The position numbers and the translations under genes were made by a program. From assembly GCA_946478675.1 (NCBI GenBank), contig CAMLEF010000160.1:1-9873 (forward strand): a DNA stretch of 9,873 nucleotides. The letters run 5' to 3'. The notes beneath the pieces are model-generated. The model made no database searches and was not told where the DNA came from. It saw only the letters and a list, made by a program, of their open reading frames with translations. Shown one piece after another: positions 1-5,949 of this stretch; positions within the stretch are counted from its first letter, which is position 1, and each line of letters starts with the position of its first letter. The stretch comes from an uncultured Flavobacteriales bacterium (lineage in GTDB: Bacteria > Bacteroidota > Bacteroidia > Palsa-965).

Positions 1-1
1 T

Positions 2-193
2 GTCAGTTTACAGCGGATTAAGGCATTTGAAAAGCAGGCAGCACAGATCGCACGACTGCCGATTGAACAGGCATTGGAGAAATACATTGGTCTCCGTGCG
101 CCGTTGCTGACCATTAGTGATGCTTTTAGAGAAGCGGCAAGCAGGTTGGATGGCGCGATTAATGAGGCAGTTGATCGCGCAAAGGGTAAATAA
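2..193 (+). CDS. 3' end of an unidentified gene (C-terminal 63 residues)
   Basis: The frame beginning at base 2 is open from the window edge to a TAA at 191-193 and gives 63 residues ending in AVDRAKGK. The peptide is charged, alanine-rich and predicted helical, with repeated Ala/Arg/Glu/Lys spacing such as DAFREAASRLDGAINEAVDRA, which suggests an amphipathic or coiled-coil tail. I do not recognise the family. The stop codon is followed immediately by a perfect hairpin terminator, which supports this being a real 3' end on the plus strand. It is convergent with the minus-strand cassette that ends at 404. The start and most of the protein lie outside the window, so nothing can be said about its function. 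Confidence 0.6.
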   Translation, partial: VSLQRIKAFEKQAAQIARLPIEQALEKYIGLRAPLLTISDAFREAASRLDGAINEAVDRAKGK

Positions 194-221
194 AAAACGG
201 GAGCGCAGTGGCTCCCGTTTT
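194..221 (+). terminator. Rho-independent terminator, possibly bidirectional
   Basis: AAAACGGGAGC (194-204) pairs perfectly with GCTCCCGTTTT (211-221) around a six-base loop. The stem has a GC-rich core, with A's on the left arm and T's on the right. It begins directly after the TAA of the leading partial gene. Because the flanks are A on one side and T on the other, it could also work on the minus strand. Confidence 0.85.
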
Positions 222-403
222 GGTGCTATCCTTATTCGTTGCTAACTCCCCGTACGGATGGTTCGCTTAGCAATTCACTTAGACAGGTTCGGGCTATCCT
301 TGTACACCAACAAATCATAGTCCCGAATACGCCTGCAAGATTGGGGTTCTGGCATTTGGTCGCAATTGAAAAAGCGCCAAGCGATTTCAAACGATTTCAA
401 AAG
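222..403. other. Gene-free 182-bp stretch with several inverted repeats
   Basis: No convincing coding frame was found. Visible structure: TTGCTAA (239-245) against TTAGCAA (267-273), with the 8-bp palindrome CCGTACGG (250-257) between them; TTCGGGCTAT (288-297) against ATAGTCCCGAA (317-327), a 10-bp stem with a single bulged T at 321; TTGGTCGC (356-363) against GCGCCAA (374-380), again with one bulged T (360); and the 9-mer GCTATCCTT twice (225-233 and 293-301). This may be a structured RNA, an element-end region or an intergenic remnant. It does not fold as a tRNA by eye. Confidence 0.5.
382..401. repeat. Tandem 10-bp direct repeat
   Basis: CGATTTCAAA occurs twice in perfect tandem at 382-391 and 392-401. 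It lies just beyond the stop codon (404-406) of the last gene of the minus-strand cassette. It could be a short protein-binding site, a remnant of an insertion, or chance. Confidence 0.6.
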
Positions 404-1378
404 TCAGGTCGGCATTAATTCTTCGAAGATTTCTTTAATGAATTGGAGTTTGGGTGTTAACGACTTCTCTCCAATCCTCGTCTTAACACCACCATACAAA
501 GTGGATAGGTTTTTAGCCTGAAAGTCTTCACCGTTTTCTTTCATAAACAAGTAGATGGCTATCGTATGTAATTGTGTGTTTTTGTAAAGCGGTTTTCCAT
601 TGAAAAGCAGGTGGAGTAAAAACATAAGTTGCATTTGATCTCCAAGCCATCTGGTTTTATGAAAATTTTCACGTTGAACGGCTTTGAATCCAGAAGCGAA
701 ATGGTCGTTTGGTGCGATAAGCCCGTTTCTGAGCAATGTTTCATAGAAAGGGACTAATAGTATGTTATTATGAGGCCAGAAGTGTATAGAGTCATTTCCT
801 ACTTCAACGATTTGGCGCAATGCCTCGCGTTCTTCCTCCGTAACGATATACTTTGCGGTTATTTCTTTCGCATCGTTTATTTCCTTCTCTAAATGATCAG
901 CTTCTTTTTTCATGCTGACTTCGAATGCGTCGAGATACTTGGGTGCTTCATCTCCAATACGTGCTCGTAGTTTATTCATATTGCGGAGTATTGAACGCGC
1001 AATCTGAAGAGCCTCGTCCTTAAATCCATTTTGTCGAAAATATTCGACCATGATAAAGGACAAACTGAGATTTACCCGGGAAAATTCAGTCATGATCCGT
1101 TCCCCACGTCTTGGGAAACTTTTGACCTTGTTTTGTATTCTTTGGGCAATAGGAGTATTGGGCAGATTTAGGATGTCGAATTCAGGAATGGGCTTATCTT
1201 CGGATGGGGTTTCTTGTGAATAGCTCTTCAACTGGAGTTCCAGAAATCGCGGTAAGCTGAGATTTAAAAATTTCAGTCCCTCGTATAAAATCTTCTTTTC
1301 TTCCTTCAAAAAGGATTGGTCAATTCTCTCTTTAACGAACCATGAATACGCCTTGATTTCTTCCTTTGTAGGTTCCAT
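404..1378 (-). CDS. Hypothetical protein with an RteC-like C-terminal domain (last gene of three-gene cassette)
   Basis: This 324-aa soluble, mostly helical protein has no signal peptide or membrane segment. Residues about 150-175 are strongly charged and probably form a coiled coil. Residues 240-324 follow a pattern I know from Bacteroidetes mobile-element proteins such as RteC: a W-x-G start (W244 in TRWLGDQMQL), a hydrophobic helix LMFLLHLLF, a later F-x-x-x-N-L (FQAKNL) and a Thr-Pro followed by a final LQFIKEIFEEL helix. In the RteC family this region is linked to regulation of conjugative transposons. The match here is by eye and weak. ATG at 1378 is only 5 bases past the stop of the preceding gene, so the two are almost certainly co-transcribed. 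Upstream is AT-rich with no Shine-Dalgarno sequence, as is usual in this phylum. The function is unknown; regulator or cytoplasmic partner of the two membrane proteins upstream are both possible. Confidence 0.8.
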   Translation of the reverse strand: MEPTKEEIKAYSWFVKERIDQSFLKEEKKILYEGLKFLNLSLPRFLELQLKSYSQETPSEDKPIPEFDILNLPNTPIAQRIQNKVKSFPRRGERIMTEFSRVNLSLSFIMVEYFRQNGFKDEALQIARSILRNMNKLRARIGDEAPKYLDAFEVSMKKEADHLEKEINDAKEITAKYIVTEEEREALRQIVEVGNDSIHFWPHNNILLVPFYETLLRNGLIAPNDHFASGFKAVQRENFHKTRWLGDQMQLMFLLHLLFNGKPLYKNTQLHTIAIYLFMKENGEDFQAKNLSTLYGGVKTRIGEKSLTPKLQFIKEIFEELMPT

Positions 1379-1383
1379 AGAGA

Positions 1384-1923
1384 TTAAAATATTTCATCGT
1401 TCTCGTTATCATCGACTGGTGAAATAAAGCCGTGAATGTGTTGATACAATTCTTTGTAGGATTTCTGCAATTCCTTTATCTCCGATTCTGCTTTTCGATA
1501 TTCAAGAATGGCATTCTCAGAGGCTGATCCATGAATCATTGCGAAAGGTGTAAACTGGTCAAACTTTTTGTCCAGATTCTGAGCGTTTGAAAGCACCTTC
1601 TTTAATATTCTTCGTGTTCGAATTCCATGAAACTTGTTGCCGTTTTTATCGAAGGCAATTATGAGAGAAGTCAGGCCATAGATTTTCTCAAAGTCGTGGT
1701 TGTTCGGGAGATTGGGTTCCTGAGCATTGAAGCATTCATTGTAAGTCAAGCGTAGGCAGTTTTCCCAGATTATTTTATTGGGGTCTTGGATGTGTTTAAG
1801 GTGATAGTCGCTATAACTAAAGAACAGGCTAACGAAGCCAAGCACGCCACCGACAAAACCAATTATTGCGGCTACGGCTTCCAGCCAGTTTTTATTTTCG
1901 GAAAGCCAGGTTGTGAGGTTCAT
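1384..1923 (-). CDS. Small protein with one N-terminal membrane segment (middle gene of cassette)
   Basis: This is a 179-aa protein. Residues about 14-36 form one hydrophobic, glycine-containing membrane helix (VAAIIGFVGGVLGFVSLFF) preceded by a short polar N-terminus. The remaining ~140 residues are soluble. Residues about 138-165 form a charged helix (EYRKAESEIKELQKSYKEL), and the C-terminus is acidic (DDNENDEIF). I recognise no catalytic motif or named family. The gene starts at an ATG 14 bases beyond the stop of the five-TM gene and ends 5 bases before the start of the RteC-like gene, so it sits in the middle of a tight operon. The arrangement suggests a membrane-anchored partner of its neighbours; this is inference from position and topology only. 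Confidence 0.8.
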   Translation of the reverse strand: MNLTTWLSENKNWLEAVAAIIGFVGGVLGFVSLFFSYSDYHLKHIQDPNKIIWENCLRLTYNECFNAQEPNLPNNHDFEKIYGLTSLIIAFDKNGNKFHGIRTRRILKKVLSNAQNLDKKFDQFTPFAMIHGSASENAILEYRKAESEIKELQKSYKELYQHIHGFISPVDDNENDEIF

Positions 1924-1937
1924 GGTTAGTATTTAAT

Positions 1938-2642
1938 TCAGTGGCCGAAAAACAGAATAGCAATGGTGTTGCCCAGAAACATCACCACTGACATTATTGC
2001 TGTAAAGATGAAAGCCGCAATCAACCCTTGTCCGCGTCGTTTACCGTTAGCTTTTCGGAAGCCTGCCCATGCAATAAAGAACCAGCTCAAAGAAAAGATT
2101 ATCATAAACAATCCACCCAATGTGTACACGATCACGGCAGGATGCCCCAACAGATCACTGAATGGCTCTGCAACATTCTTTTTCAAATAGTATTGATCAA
2201 CTACGTACCGATAATATGCCGGTTCATAACGATTAAGGATTGATAAAGAAATAAGGCTTATAAAATGAAAAATCGCCAGTACAGTGCCGAAGATGTAACT
2301 CATCATAATGAGGTAAACCGGAAAAGTCGTTGAGCCGTTAAGCGGTCGCCACGACAAGCGCAATGCCGCTGCCGATAATACGAGGATGAGGCAATCAAAA
2401 ACAATAGAATAGCAAAGGTTCGCCCACCCCCAACTTTCAGTTAGGCCATACATGGGTGCAATAAAGACAGTGGCAAGCGTTCGGCAGAGAATAAAGTACG
2501 TGATGGCCGAAGCAATTCCTTTTTCCTGTTTTTGCTTTTTAGCCAGTGTTAAAGGATACGTGCGGGGTGAGGTTAAGACTTTGAAGTAGTGCAGAATGAA
2601 ACGCGGAAACTCTTCTTTAATTCCGGTAATAATCTCGTTCAT
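1938..2642 (-). CDS. Five-helix integral membrane protein, Yip1-like (first gene of cassette)
   Basis: This is a 234-aa membrane protein with five clear hydrophobic segments at roughly 43-64, 74-96, 108-134, 169-194 and 206-231, and a Lys-rich loop (residues 35-41) before the first. The N-terminus (FKVLTSPRTYPLTLA) followed by five helices, with a Ser/Thr-Phe-Pro start to the third (GSTTFPVYLIMMSYIFGT), resembles the Yip1/YIPF domain pattern, whose bacterial members have no settled function. This assignment is by topology and rough pattern, not a firm family match. It is the first gene of the cassette, with a probable promoter in the gap to the integrase terminator. The stop is 14 bases ahead of the next ATG. 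Possible roles include an inner-membrane effector or a membrane scaffold. Confidence 0.8.
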   Translation of the reverse strand: MNEIITGIKEEFPRFILHYFKVLTSPRTYPLTLAKKQKQEKGIASAITYFILCRTLATVFIAPMYGLTESWGWANLCYSIVFDCLILVLSAAALRLSWRPLNGSTTFPVYLIMMSYIFGTVLAIFHFISLISLSILNRYEPAYYRYVVDQYYLKKNVAEPFSDLLGHPAVIVYTLGGLFMIIFSLSWFFIAWAGFRKANGKRRGQGLIAAFIFTAIMSVVMFLGNTIAILFFGH

Positions 2643-2665
2643 CTCGTTATCATTAATGGGGTATG

Positions 2666-2700
2666 CTAATTTATACTGAAATGGTTAATTGTAGGCTCAA
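2666..2700 (-). promoter_or_regulatory. Possible promoter of the three-gene cassette
   Basis: On the minus strand, TTGAGC (complement of 2695-2700) is followed about 19 bases later by TATAAATTAG (complement of 2666-2675). The latter matches five of six fixed positions of the Bacteroidetes -7 box TAnnTTTG when read as TAAATTAG, but the distance to the TTG is then longer than usual. It lies in the only gap ahead of the cassette, so a promoter is expected here; the exact boxes are uncertain. Confidence 0.3.
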
Positions 2701-2720
2701 TATCTGGTTTATGCTTCATA

Positions 2721-2750
2721 AAAAAAGGCCGGGCTATTTGCCCGGCCTTT
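2721..2750 (-). terminator. Rho-independent terminator of the integrase gene
   Basis: AAAGGCCGGGC (2724-2734) pairs perfectly with GCCCGGCCTTT (2740-2750) around a five-base loop. Read on the minus strand, the GC-rich stem is followed by a run of T's (complement of the A-tract 2721-2726). It starts 13 bases past the integrase stop codon and separates integrase transcription from the downstream cassette. Confidence 0.9.
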
Positions 2751-2763
2751 GGTTCAAACCGTA

Positions 2764-3915
2764 TTAGCTCGCTTTGCGCTTAGGCGACTTCAAAATGTTG
2801 CCCGATAGTTTGGGCAACCGTTCTACCGCCTCCATTTTCAAACGATCGACTACGTGCGCGTAGATCATCGTATTGTTGATGCTCGTATGCCCTAACAGTT
2901 TGGATACGGTATACAGATCGGCACCGCCGGAAAGCGTCAGCGTAGCGAACGTATGACGCGCCAAATGGAAATACAACCGTTCTAGCCCGGCCTGTTTACC
3001 CCATCTGGTCATTCCGTGCGCGGCGCGAAGATGCTTTAGGGATGCCCCTTCTTCTTCGTAAAGCTCCGGGAACACATAAGGTGATTGCCCTTCCTTTTCT
3101 GCCATCTTTCGCCTTTCCTCAAGAATTCCGACAGCCTGTTCCGATAACGGTACATAAGTGCTGTGTGCAGTCTTCATTTGCTCCATCCGCAATACCGTTA
3201 CCGTTTTCTTGTCAATAGCCTGCCGGGTCACTTGTATCCATTTTAAGCGGCTACAATCGCTCCAGCGAAGCCCTGAAAAGCAGCTAAAGAAGAAGGCGAG
3301 TTTTAATTGTTCGGGGACACCCTTGCTTTTCGTAGCCAACAATTCCAACTGCTCAACCGTTAGGTAATCGGGCGTATTGCGCTTACGCTTTACCCGTAAC
3401 CCCCGAGGGATGCGCTGGTAGGGATTTTGCGTCATTAACCCCTCTTCAACGGCCTTATTGATGTACGTAGAAAAGCGATGAACTACCATGTAAATCGTAT
3501 TAGTCGCCATCCCTTTTTTCTTCAAAAACTCCTGAAAGCCCAACAGCAGTTCTTTAGTAATCTCATCCATCGGCAGCACCTCTTTCCCGCAGTAATCCTG
3601 AATCAATTTGATGAGATACTTGTAAGCCAAATCCCGTTTGAGGTTGGCCGAACGTTCCAGAATGAAGGCATAAAAATCCCTGTTGTTTTTCGTTTCGTCG
3701 GGCAGACCGATCTTTTCTACCGACAATTGATATTGCCGGGCATCACGTGCCTTTTCCGCCAGCTTCTTCTTTTCGACGTATTCGGCATTCCGGCGGTTCT
3801 TCGCGCTTGCCTTTATGTCGAGGAATTCATACCACCGGCGGCCATTGAAATTAATATCCAGATAGAACGATACGCAATCGTCTTTGAGGGACTTCTCCCT
3901 AACCTTTACTCCCAT
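2764..3915 (-). CDS. Tyrosine site-specific recombinase (integrase), Bacteroidetes mobile-element type
   Basis: This 383-aa DNA recombinase catalyses integration and excision of a mobile element through a 3'-phosphotyrosine intermediate. An N-terminal arm-binding beta region occupies about residues 1-60 (SFYLDINFNGRRWYEFLDIKA), a SAM-like core-binding domain about 75-170, and the catalytic domain about 180-365. The catalytic set is complete: R217 (SGLRWSD), K248 (QMKTA), H317 and R320 (FHLARHTFAT), H343 (LLGHTS) and nucleophile Y352 (MIYAHV). Length and layout match intact integrases of Bacteroidetes conjugative or mobilisable elements, with a basic C-terminal tail (KSPKRKAS). The start is an ATG at 3915. 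A 13-bp tandem repeat lies 29 bases upstream, and its own terminator follows the stop. It looks functional. It probably mobilises the element that includes the cassette at 404-2642; specificity and element type cannot be told from this window. Confidence 0.95.
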   Translation of the reverse strand: MGVKVREKSLKDDCVSFYLDINFNGRRWYEFLDIKASAKNRRNAEYVEKKKLAEKARDARQYQLSVEKIGLPDETKNNRDFYAFILERSANLKRDLAYKYLIKLIQDYCGKEVLPMDEITKELLLGFQEFLKKKGMATNTIYMVVHRFSTYINKAVEEGLMTQNPYQRIPRGLRVKRKRNTPDYLTVEQLELLATKSKGVPEQLKLAFFFSCFSGLRWSDCSRLKWIQVTRQAIDKKTVTVLRMEQMKTAHSTYVPLSEQAVGILEERRKMAEKEGQSPYVFPELYEEEGASLKHLRAAHGMTRWGKQAGLERLYFHLARHTFATLTLSGGADLYTVSKLLGHTSINNTMIYAHVVDRLKMEAVERLPKLSGNILKSPKRKAS

Positions 3916-3943
3916 CGCTTTTGACGTTTTTAGGGTTTAACTT

Positions 3944-3968
3944 GAGTAACGGAAGCGAGTAACGGAAG
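3944..3968. repeat. 13-bp tandem repeat upstream of the integrase
   Basis: GAGTAACGGAAG occurs at 3944-3955 and again at 3957-3968, separated by one base, so the period is 13. It lies 29-53 bases upstream of the integrase ATG, at the edge of the GC shift. Short direct repeats next to an integrase are typical of arm-type integrase sites or of element attachment regions. Which of these applies here is inference. Confidence 0.7.
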
Positions 3969-4089
3969 TGTATAAAACATCGGAAAATATCATCCCGCCA
4001 TCTGCCATGAACCGGCTCTCTCAATCCCGCGCCGTTATTGGCTTTCTACGGATTTTCAGCGCTTTGGGTTCGCTGCGTGAAAGTTTAAC

Positions 4090-4141
4090 ATTGAAAAATT
4101 CTTTTTGCAGGCATCAGTATCACTGCAACGAATTTTTCAAT
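4090..4141. repeat. 12-bp perfect inverted repeat, likely terminator of the VOC operon
   Basis: ATTGAAAAATTC (4090-4101) pairs perfectly with GAATTTTTCAAT (4130-4141). Inside, TTGCAG (4105-4110) pairs with CTGCAA (4123-4128), so the whole folds as a long hairpin. It begins 2 bases beyond the stop codon of the minus-strand VOC gene, which suits a transcription terminator even though the outer stem is AT-rich. It also sits where base composition changes, so a role at the element boundary is an alternative. Confidence 0.65.
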
Positions 4142-4143
4142 AT

Positions 4144-4509
4144 TCAATGCGCGTTCCGGTCTTCCTGCAGGAGGCCGTGAGTGTTGCCTTCCGGATCGGT
4201 GAAGTACGCGAGCCAGCCTACGCCGGGAATCGGGTTTTTCGGAACGACGATTTTTCCGCCTGCTGCTTCGATTTTCTTAGCCATCGCATCGATGTCGGCA
4301 ACCTGGATCGTGTTGACGATGGGTTGGTGCGGATCGCGTTTCTTCATCAGGCCGCCGTTGATGCCGGGCTCGTTCGCTGCGCCGGTTTCAATGCTCCAGT
4401 ATTCCATGTCGCCGAAGCGGGAAAATTTCCAGCCGAAAAGCTGTTCGAAAAATGCAATGGATTTTTCCGGGTTGTCGACCGGGATTTCAAAGTGGACGAT
4501 GCGGTTCAT
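4144..4509 (-). CDS. VOC (glyoxalase/bleomycin-resistance fold) family protein
   Basis: This is a 121-aa single-domain cytoplasmic protein of the vicinal oxygen chelate superfamily. The two beta-alpha-beta-beta-beta halves are visible. The first starts with IVHFEIPVDNPEKSIAFFEQLFGW (residues 4-27, written here by its key parts: H6, the DNPEKS turn, and the FGW end). The second starts with NTIQVADIDAMAKKIEAAGG and ends with the family's DPEGN turn (D105-N109) and LLQED (E116 a possible metal ligand). Length is normal for a one-module member. Members include glyoxalase-type enzymes and many uncharacterised proteins; the substrate cannot be assigned. The ATG overlaps the stop of a short upstream frame as ATGA, a sign of translational coupling to a gene that seems to be missing. 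It is the last minus-strand gene before the element boundary. Confidence 0.9.
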   Translation of the reverse strand: MNRIVHFEIPVDNPEKSIAFFEQLFGWKFSRFGDMEYWSIETGAANEPGINGGLMKKRDPHQPIVNTIQVADIDAMAKKIEAAGGKIVVPKNPIPGVGWLAYFTDPEGNTHGLLQEDRNAH

Positions 4510-4586
4510 GATTCAGGTTTTTCCCAAATGTAGAAGCCGCCGTATGCACCCGGAATGATTTTGCGCACGCTTATCGCTCGGAAGGA
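4506..4586 (-). pseudogene. Possible 3' remnant of a lost gene coupled to the VOC gene
   Basis: A 26-codon open stretch on the minus strand ends RKIIPGAYGGFYIWEKPES followed by a TGA that overlaps the VOC start codon as ATGA. The codons look like the coding usage of the neighbourhood, and the aromatic-rich ending resembles a real beta-strand C-terminus. The frame is closed upstream by a TGA inside the lipoprotein 3' end, so no full gene exists. It may be the tail of a gene deleted or displaced when this locus was rearranged. I do not recognise the family, and chance cannot be excluded for so short a stretch. Confidence 0.3.
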
Positions 4587-5137
4587 TCAGGATTTCTCCT
4601 GCGGGAAAACAACGAACGTACCACGGACCATACCGGTCGCCCGCCGTACAACAGGCAAAGCAGGCCGAACGCAATGATCAACGGCGTACCGAACACGATG
4701 CCGATCACGAGCAACGAAATGCCGTAAATGATCAGCAGCACGCCGATTAAAAAGAGCATGATGGAGAGCAGCAATGCGAGTCCCGGTCCGGGTGCTGCAG
4801 GCGGCGCGGTGGTGTTGTTTTTGATTGGCGAAGAAAATTGTTGCGGTGCTGCTGGAATGAATTTCTTCTGCGGGATGAGGGATTGCGTTTCGCGCGGGGA
4901 GTGCTGCTTCTTGTTTTCCGCCGGGGAAATTTGCAGCGGTGAAGAAACCGTTGTGCTGTCGTTCGAAGCGGCAGGCGGGGCGGGCAGGGGAGCCGCTGAT
5001 TTTTCGGAGAGCGGTTCGTGTCGACTGACGATGCCGGAAGCAGGGACTTTTTCCAGGTGGCGGTAGCGTGCGTGATAGAAATCATCGCAGCCGGAGAGCG
5101 CCATCAGCAGCAGTGGAAAAAGCAGCGCGCGTTTCAT
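4571..5137 (-). CDS. Predicted lipoprotein with proline-rich linker and C-terminal membrane hairpin
   Basis: This 188-aa protein has an N-terminal signal sequence ending in a lipobox (ALSGC, Cys at residue 17), so a lipid-modified N-terminus is predicted. Residues about 40-115 are low-complexity and rich in Pro, Ala and Ser. Two hydrophobic helices follow, about 118-141 and 143-168, with many Gly and Leu, and then a basic tail (SLFSRRRNPDPSER). The combination of a lipid anchor, a long flexible spacer and a membrane hairpin is unusual; the spacer could span part of the periplasm. No enzymatic domain is visible and I recognise no named family. Its ATG overlaps the stop of the peptidoglycan glycosyltransferase gene as ATGA, so the two are translationally coupled and probably act together at the cell envelope. 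An alternative is that the lipobox is coincidental and this is an ordinary three-helix membrane protein. Confidence 0.75.
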   Translation of the reverse strand: MKRALLFPLLLMALSGCDDFYHARYRHLEKVPASGIVSRHEPLSEKSAAPLPAPPAASNDSTTVSSPLQISPAENKKQHSPRETQSLIPQKKFIPAAPQQFSSPIKNNTTAPPAAPGPGLALLLSIMLFLIGVLLIIYGISLLVIGIVFGTPLIIAFGLLCLLYGGRPVWSVVRSLFSRRRNPDPSER

Positions 5138-5880
5138 TCCGTGTTGTGTTGTCGCGAAGAGCGTCGCTTCGGTGGTGCGGGCGGTTCGTCGGGATGATAC
5201 TTCAGCACGCCGCCCCAGAGCCGCATCTGGTTGAGCGCCCAGCCCTGCCGTTTCAGCACGTAGCCGTTCGCCGCATTCACGCGCAGCCGGTGCGGGTTGG
5301 GCAGCACGATGGCCATCTTCGCCGATTCCGCGACATTCATTTTTATCGCGGATTTTTTATAAAAATATTGCGAAGCCGCTTCGCAGCCGTAAATGCCGTC
5401 ACCGAACTCGATGCTGTTCAGGTACACTTCCATGATGCGCTCTTTGCTCCAGAACACTTCGATGAGCACGGTGAACCATACTTCAAAACCTTTGCGCACC
5501 CAGCTGCTGCTCGGCCAGAGAAAAACGTTCTTCGCCGTTTGCTGGCTGATCGTGCTCGCGCCGCGCACCCGGCCTCCGTCGTCCGCTTCATCCATCGCCT
5601 GTTTGATCTGGTCGAAATCGAAACCGTGATGCACAAGGAAATGCTGGTCTTCCGAACAAACGACCGCCAGCTGCAGGCTGTTCGGAATGCGATCGAGCGA
5701 AACCCATTGATGAAGAATGCGGCGTTCCGAACCTTCTGCAGGATGCACGAGACGGATGAACATCAGCGGCGTCCATGAAACGGGAAGGAAGCGCAGCACC
5801 ACGACGAGCAGGATGCTGAAAGTGACGAAAAAGATTCCGCCTTTCAGACAATAGCGGAAAAACGTGGTGACGGCATTCAT
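5134..5880 (-). CDS. mtgA: Monofunctional biosynthetic peptidoglycan transglycosylase (GT51)
   Basis: This enzyme polymerises lipid II into glycan strands at the outer face of the inner membrane. From the ATG at 5880 it is 248 aa. A single membrane anchor lies at about residues 9-31, followed by the family's TPLM motif at 37-40. The GT51 motifs are in order: CSEDQHFLVHHGFD with catalytic E77, RGASTISQQTAKN (106-118), a second catalytic Glu candidate E141 (LIEVFWSKERI), YLNSIEFGDGIYG (153-165) and NPH (195-197). There is no transpeptidase domain, so this is MtgA rather than a bifunctional PBP. A GTG at 5922 would add 14 residues; I prefer the ATG because the TPLM position then fits the family and because it leaves room for a promoter before the divergent kinase gene. 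It is coupled to the downstream lipoprotein by a 4-base overlap. Confidence 0.92.
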   Translation of the reverse strand: MNAVTTFFRYCLKGGIFFVTFSILLVVVLRFLPVSWTPLMFIRLVHPAEGSERRILHQWVSLDRIPNSLQLAVVCSEDQHFLVHHGFDFDQIKQAMDEADDGGRVRGASTISQQTAKNVFLWPSSSWVRKGFEVWFTVLIEVFWSKERIMEVYLNSIEFGDGIYGCEAASQYFYKKSAIKMNVAESAKMAIVLPNPHRLRVNAANGYVLKRQGWALNQMRLWGGVLKYHPDEPPAPPKRRSSRQHNTE

Positions 5881-5949
5881 GAAAAACAAAAATAATCCTT
5901 TTGGCCGCCTGTACCACGACACGAAAATTCACAGTAAAATTGTGTGTCC

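Noticed and set aside
250..266. CGTACGG...TTC resembling the 3' strand of a group II intron domain V
   Set aside because: The matching 5' strand and the tetraloop stem are absent, and no reverse transcriptase is encoded in the window.
281..350. GGTTCGGGCTATCC stretch resembling a tRNA T-arm, possibly an attachment site
   Set aside because: No acceptor, D or anticodon stems could be placed around it. The segment pairs instead with 317-327 as a simple bulged hairpin.
4105..4558. Two overlapping plus-strand frames opposite the VOC gene
   Set aside because: The minus strand encodes a full VOC fold with the DPEGN turn. The plus frames show no recognisable domain.
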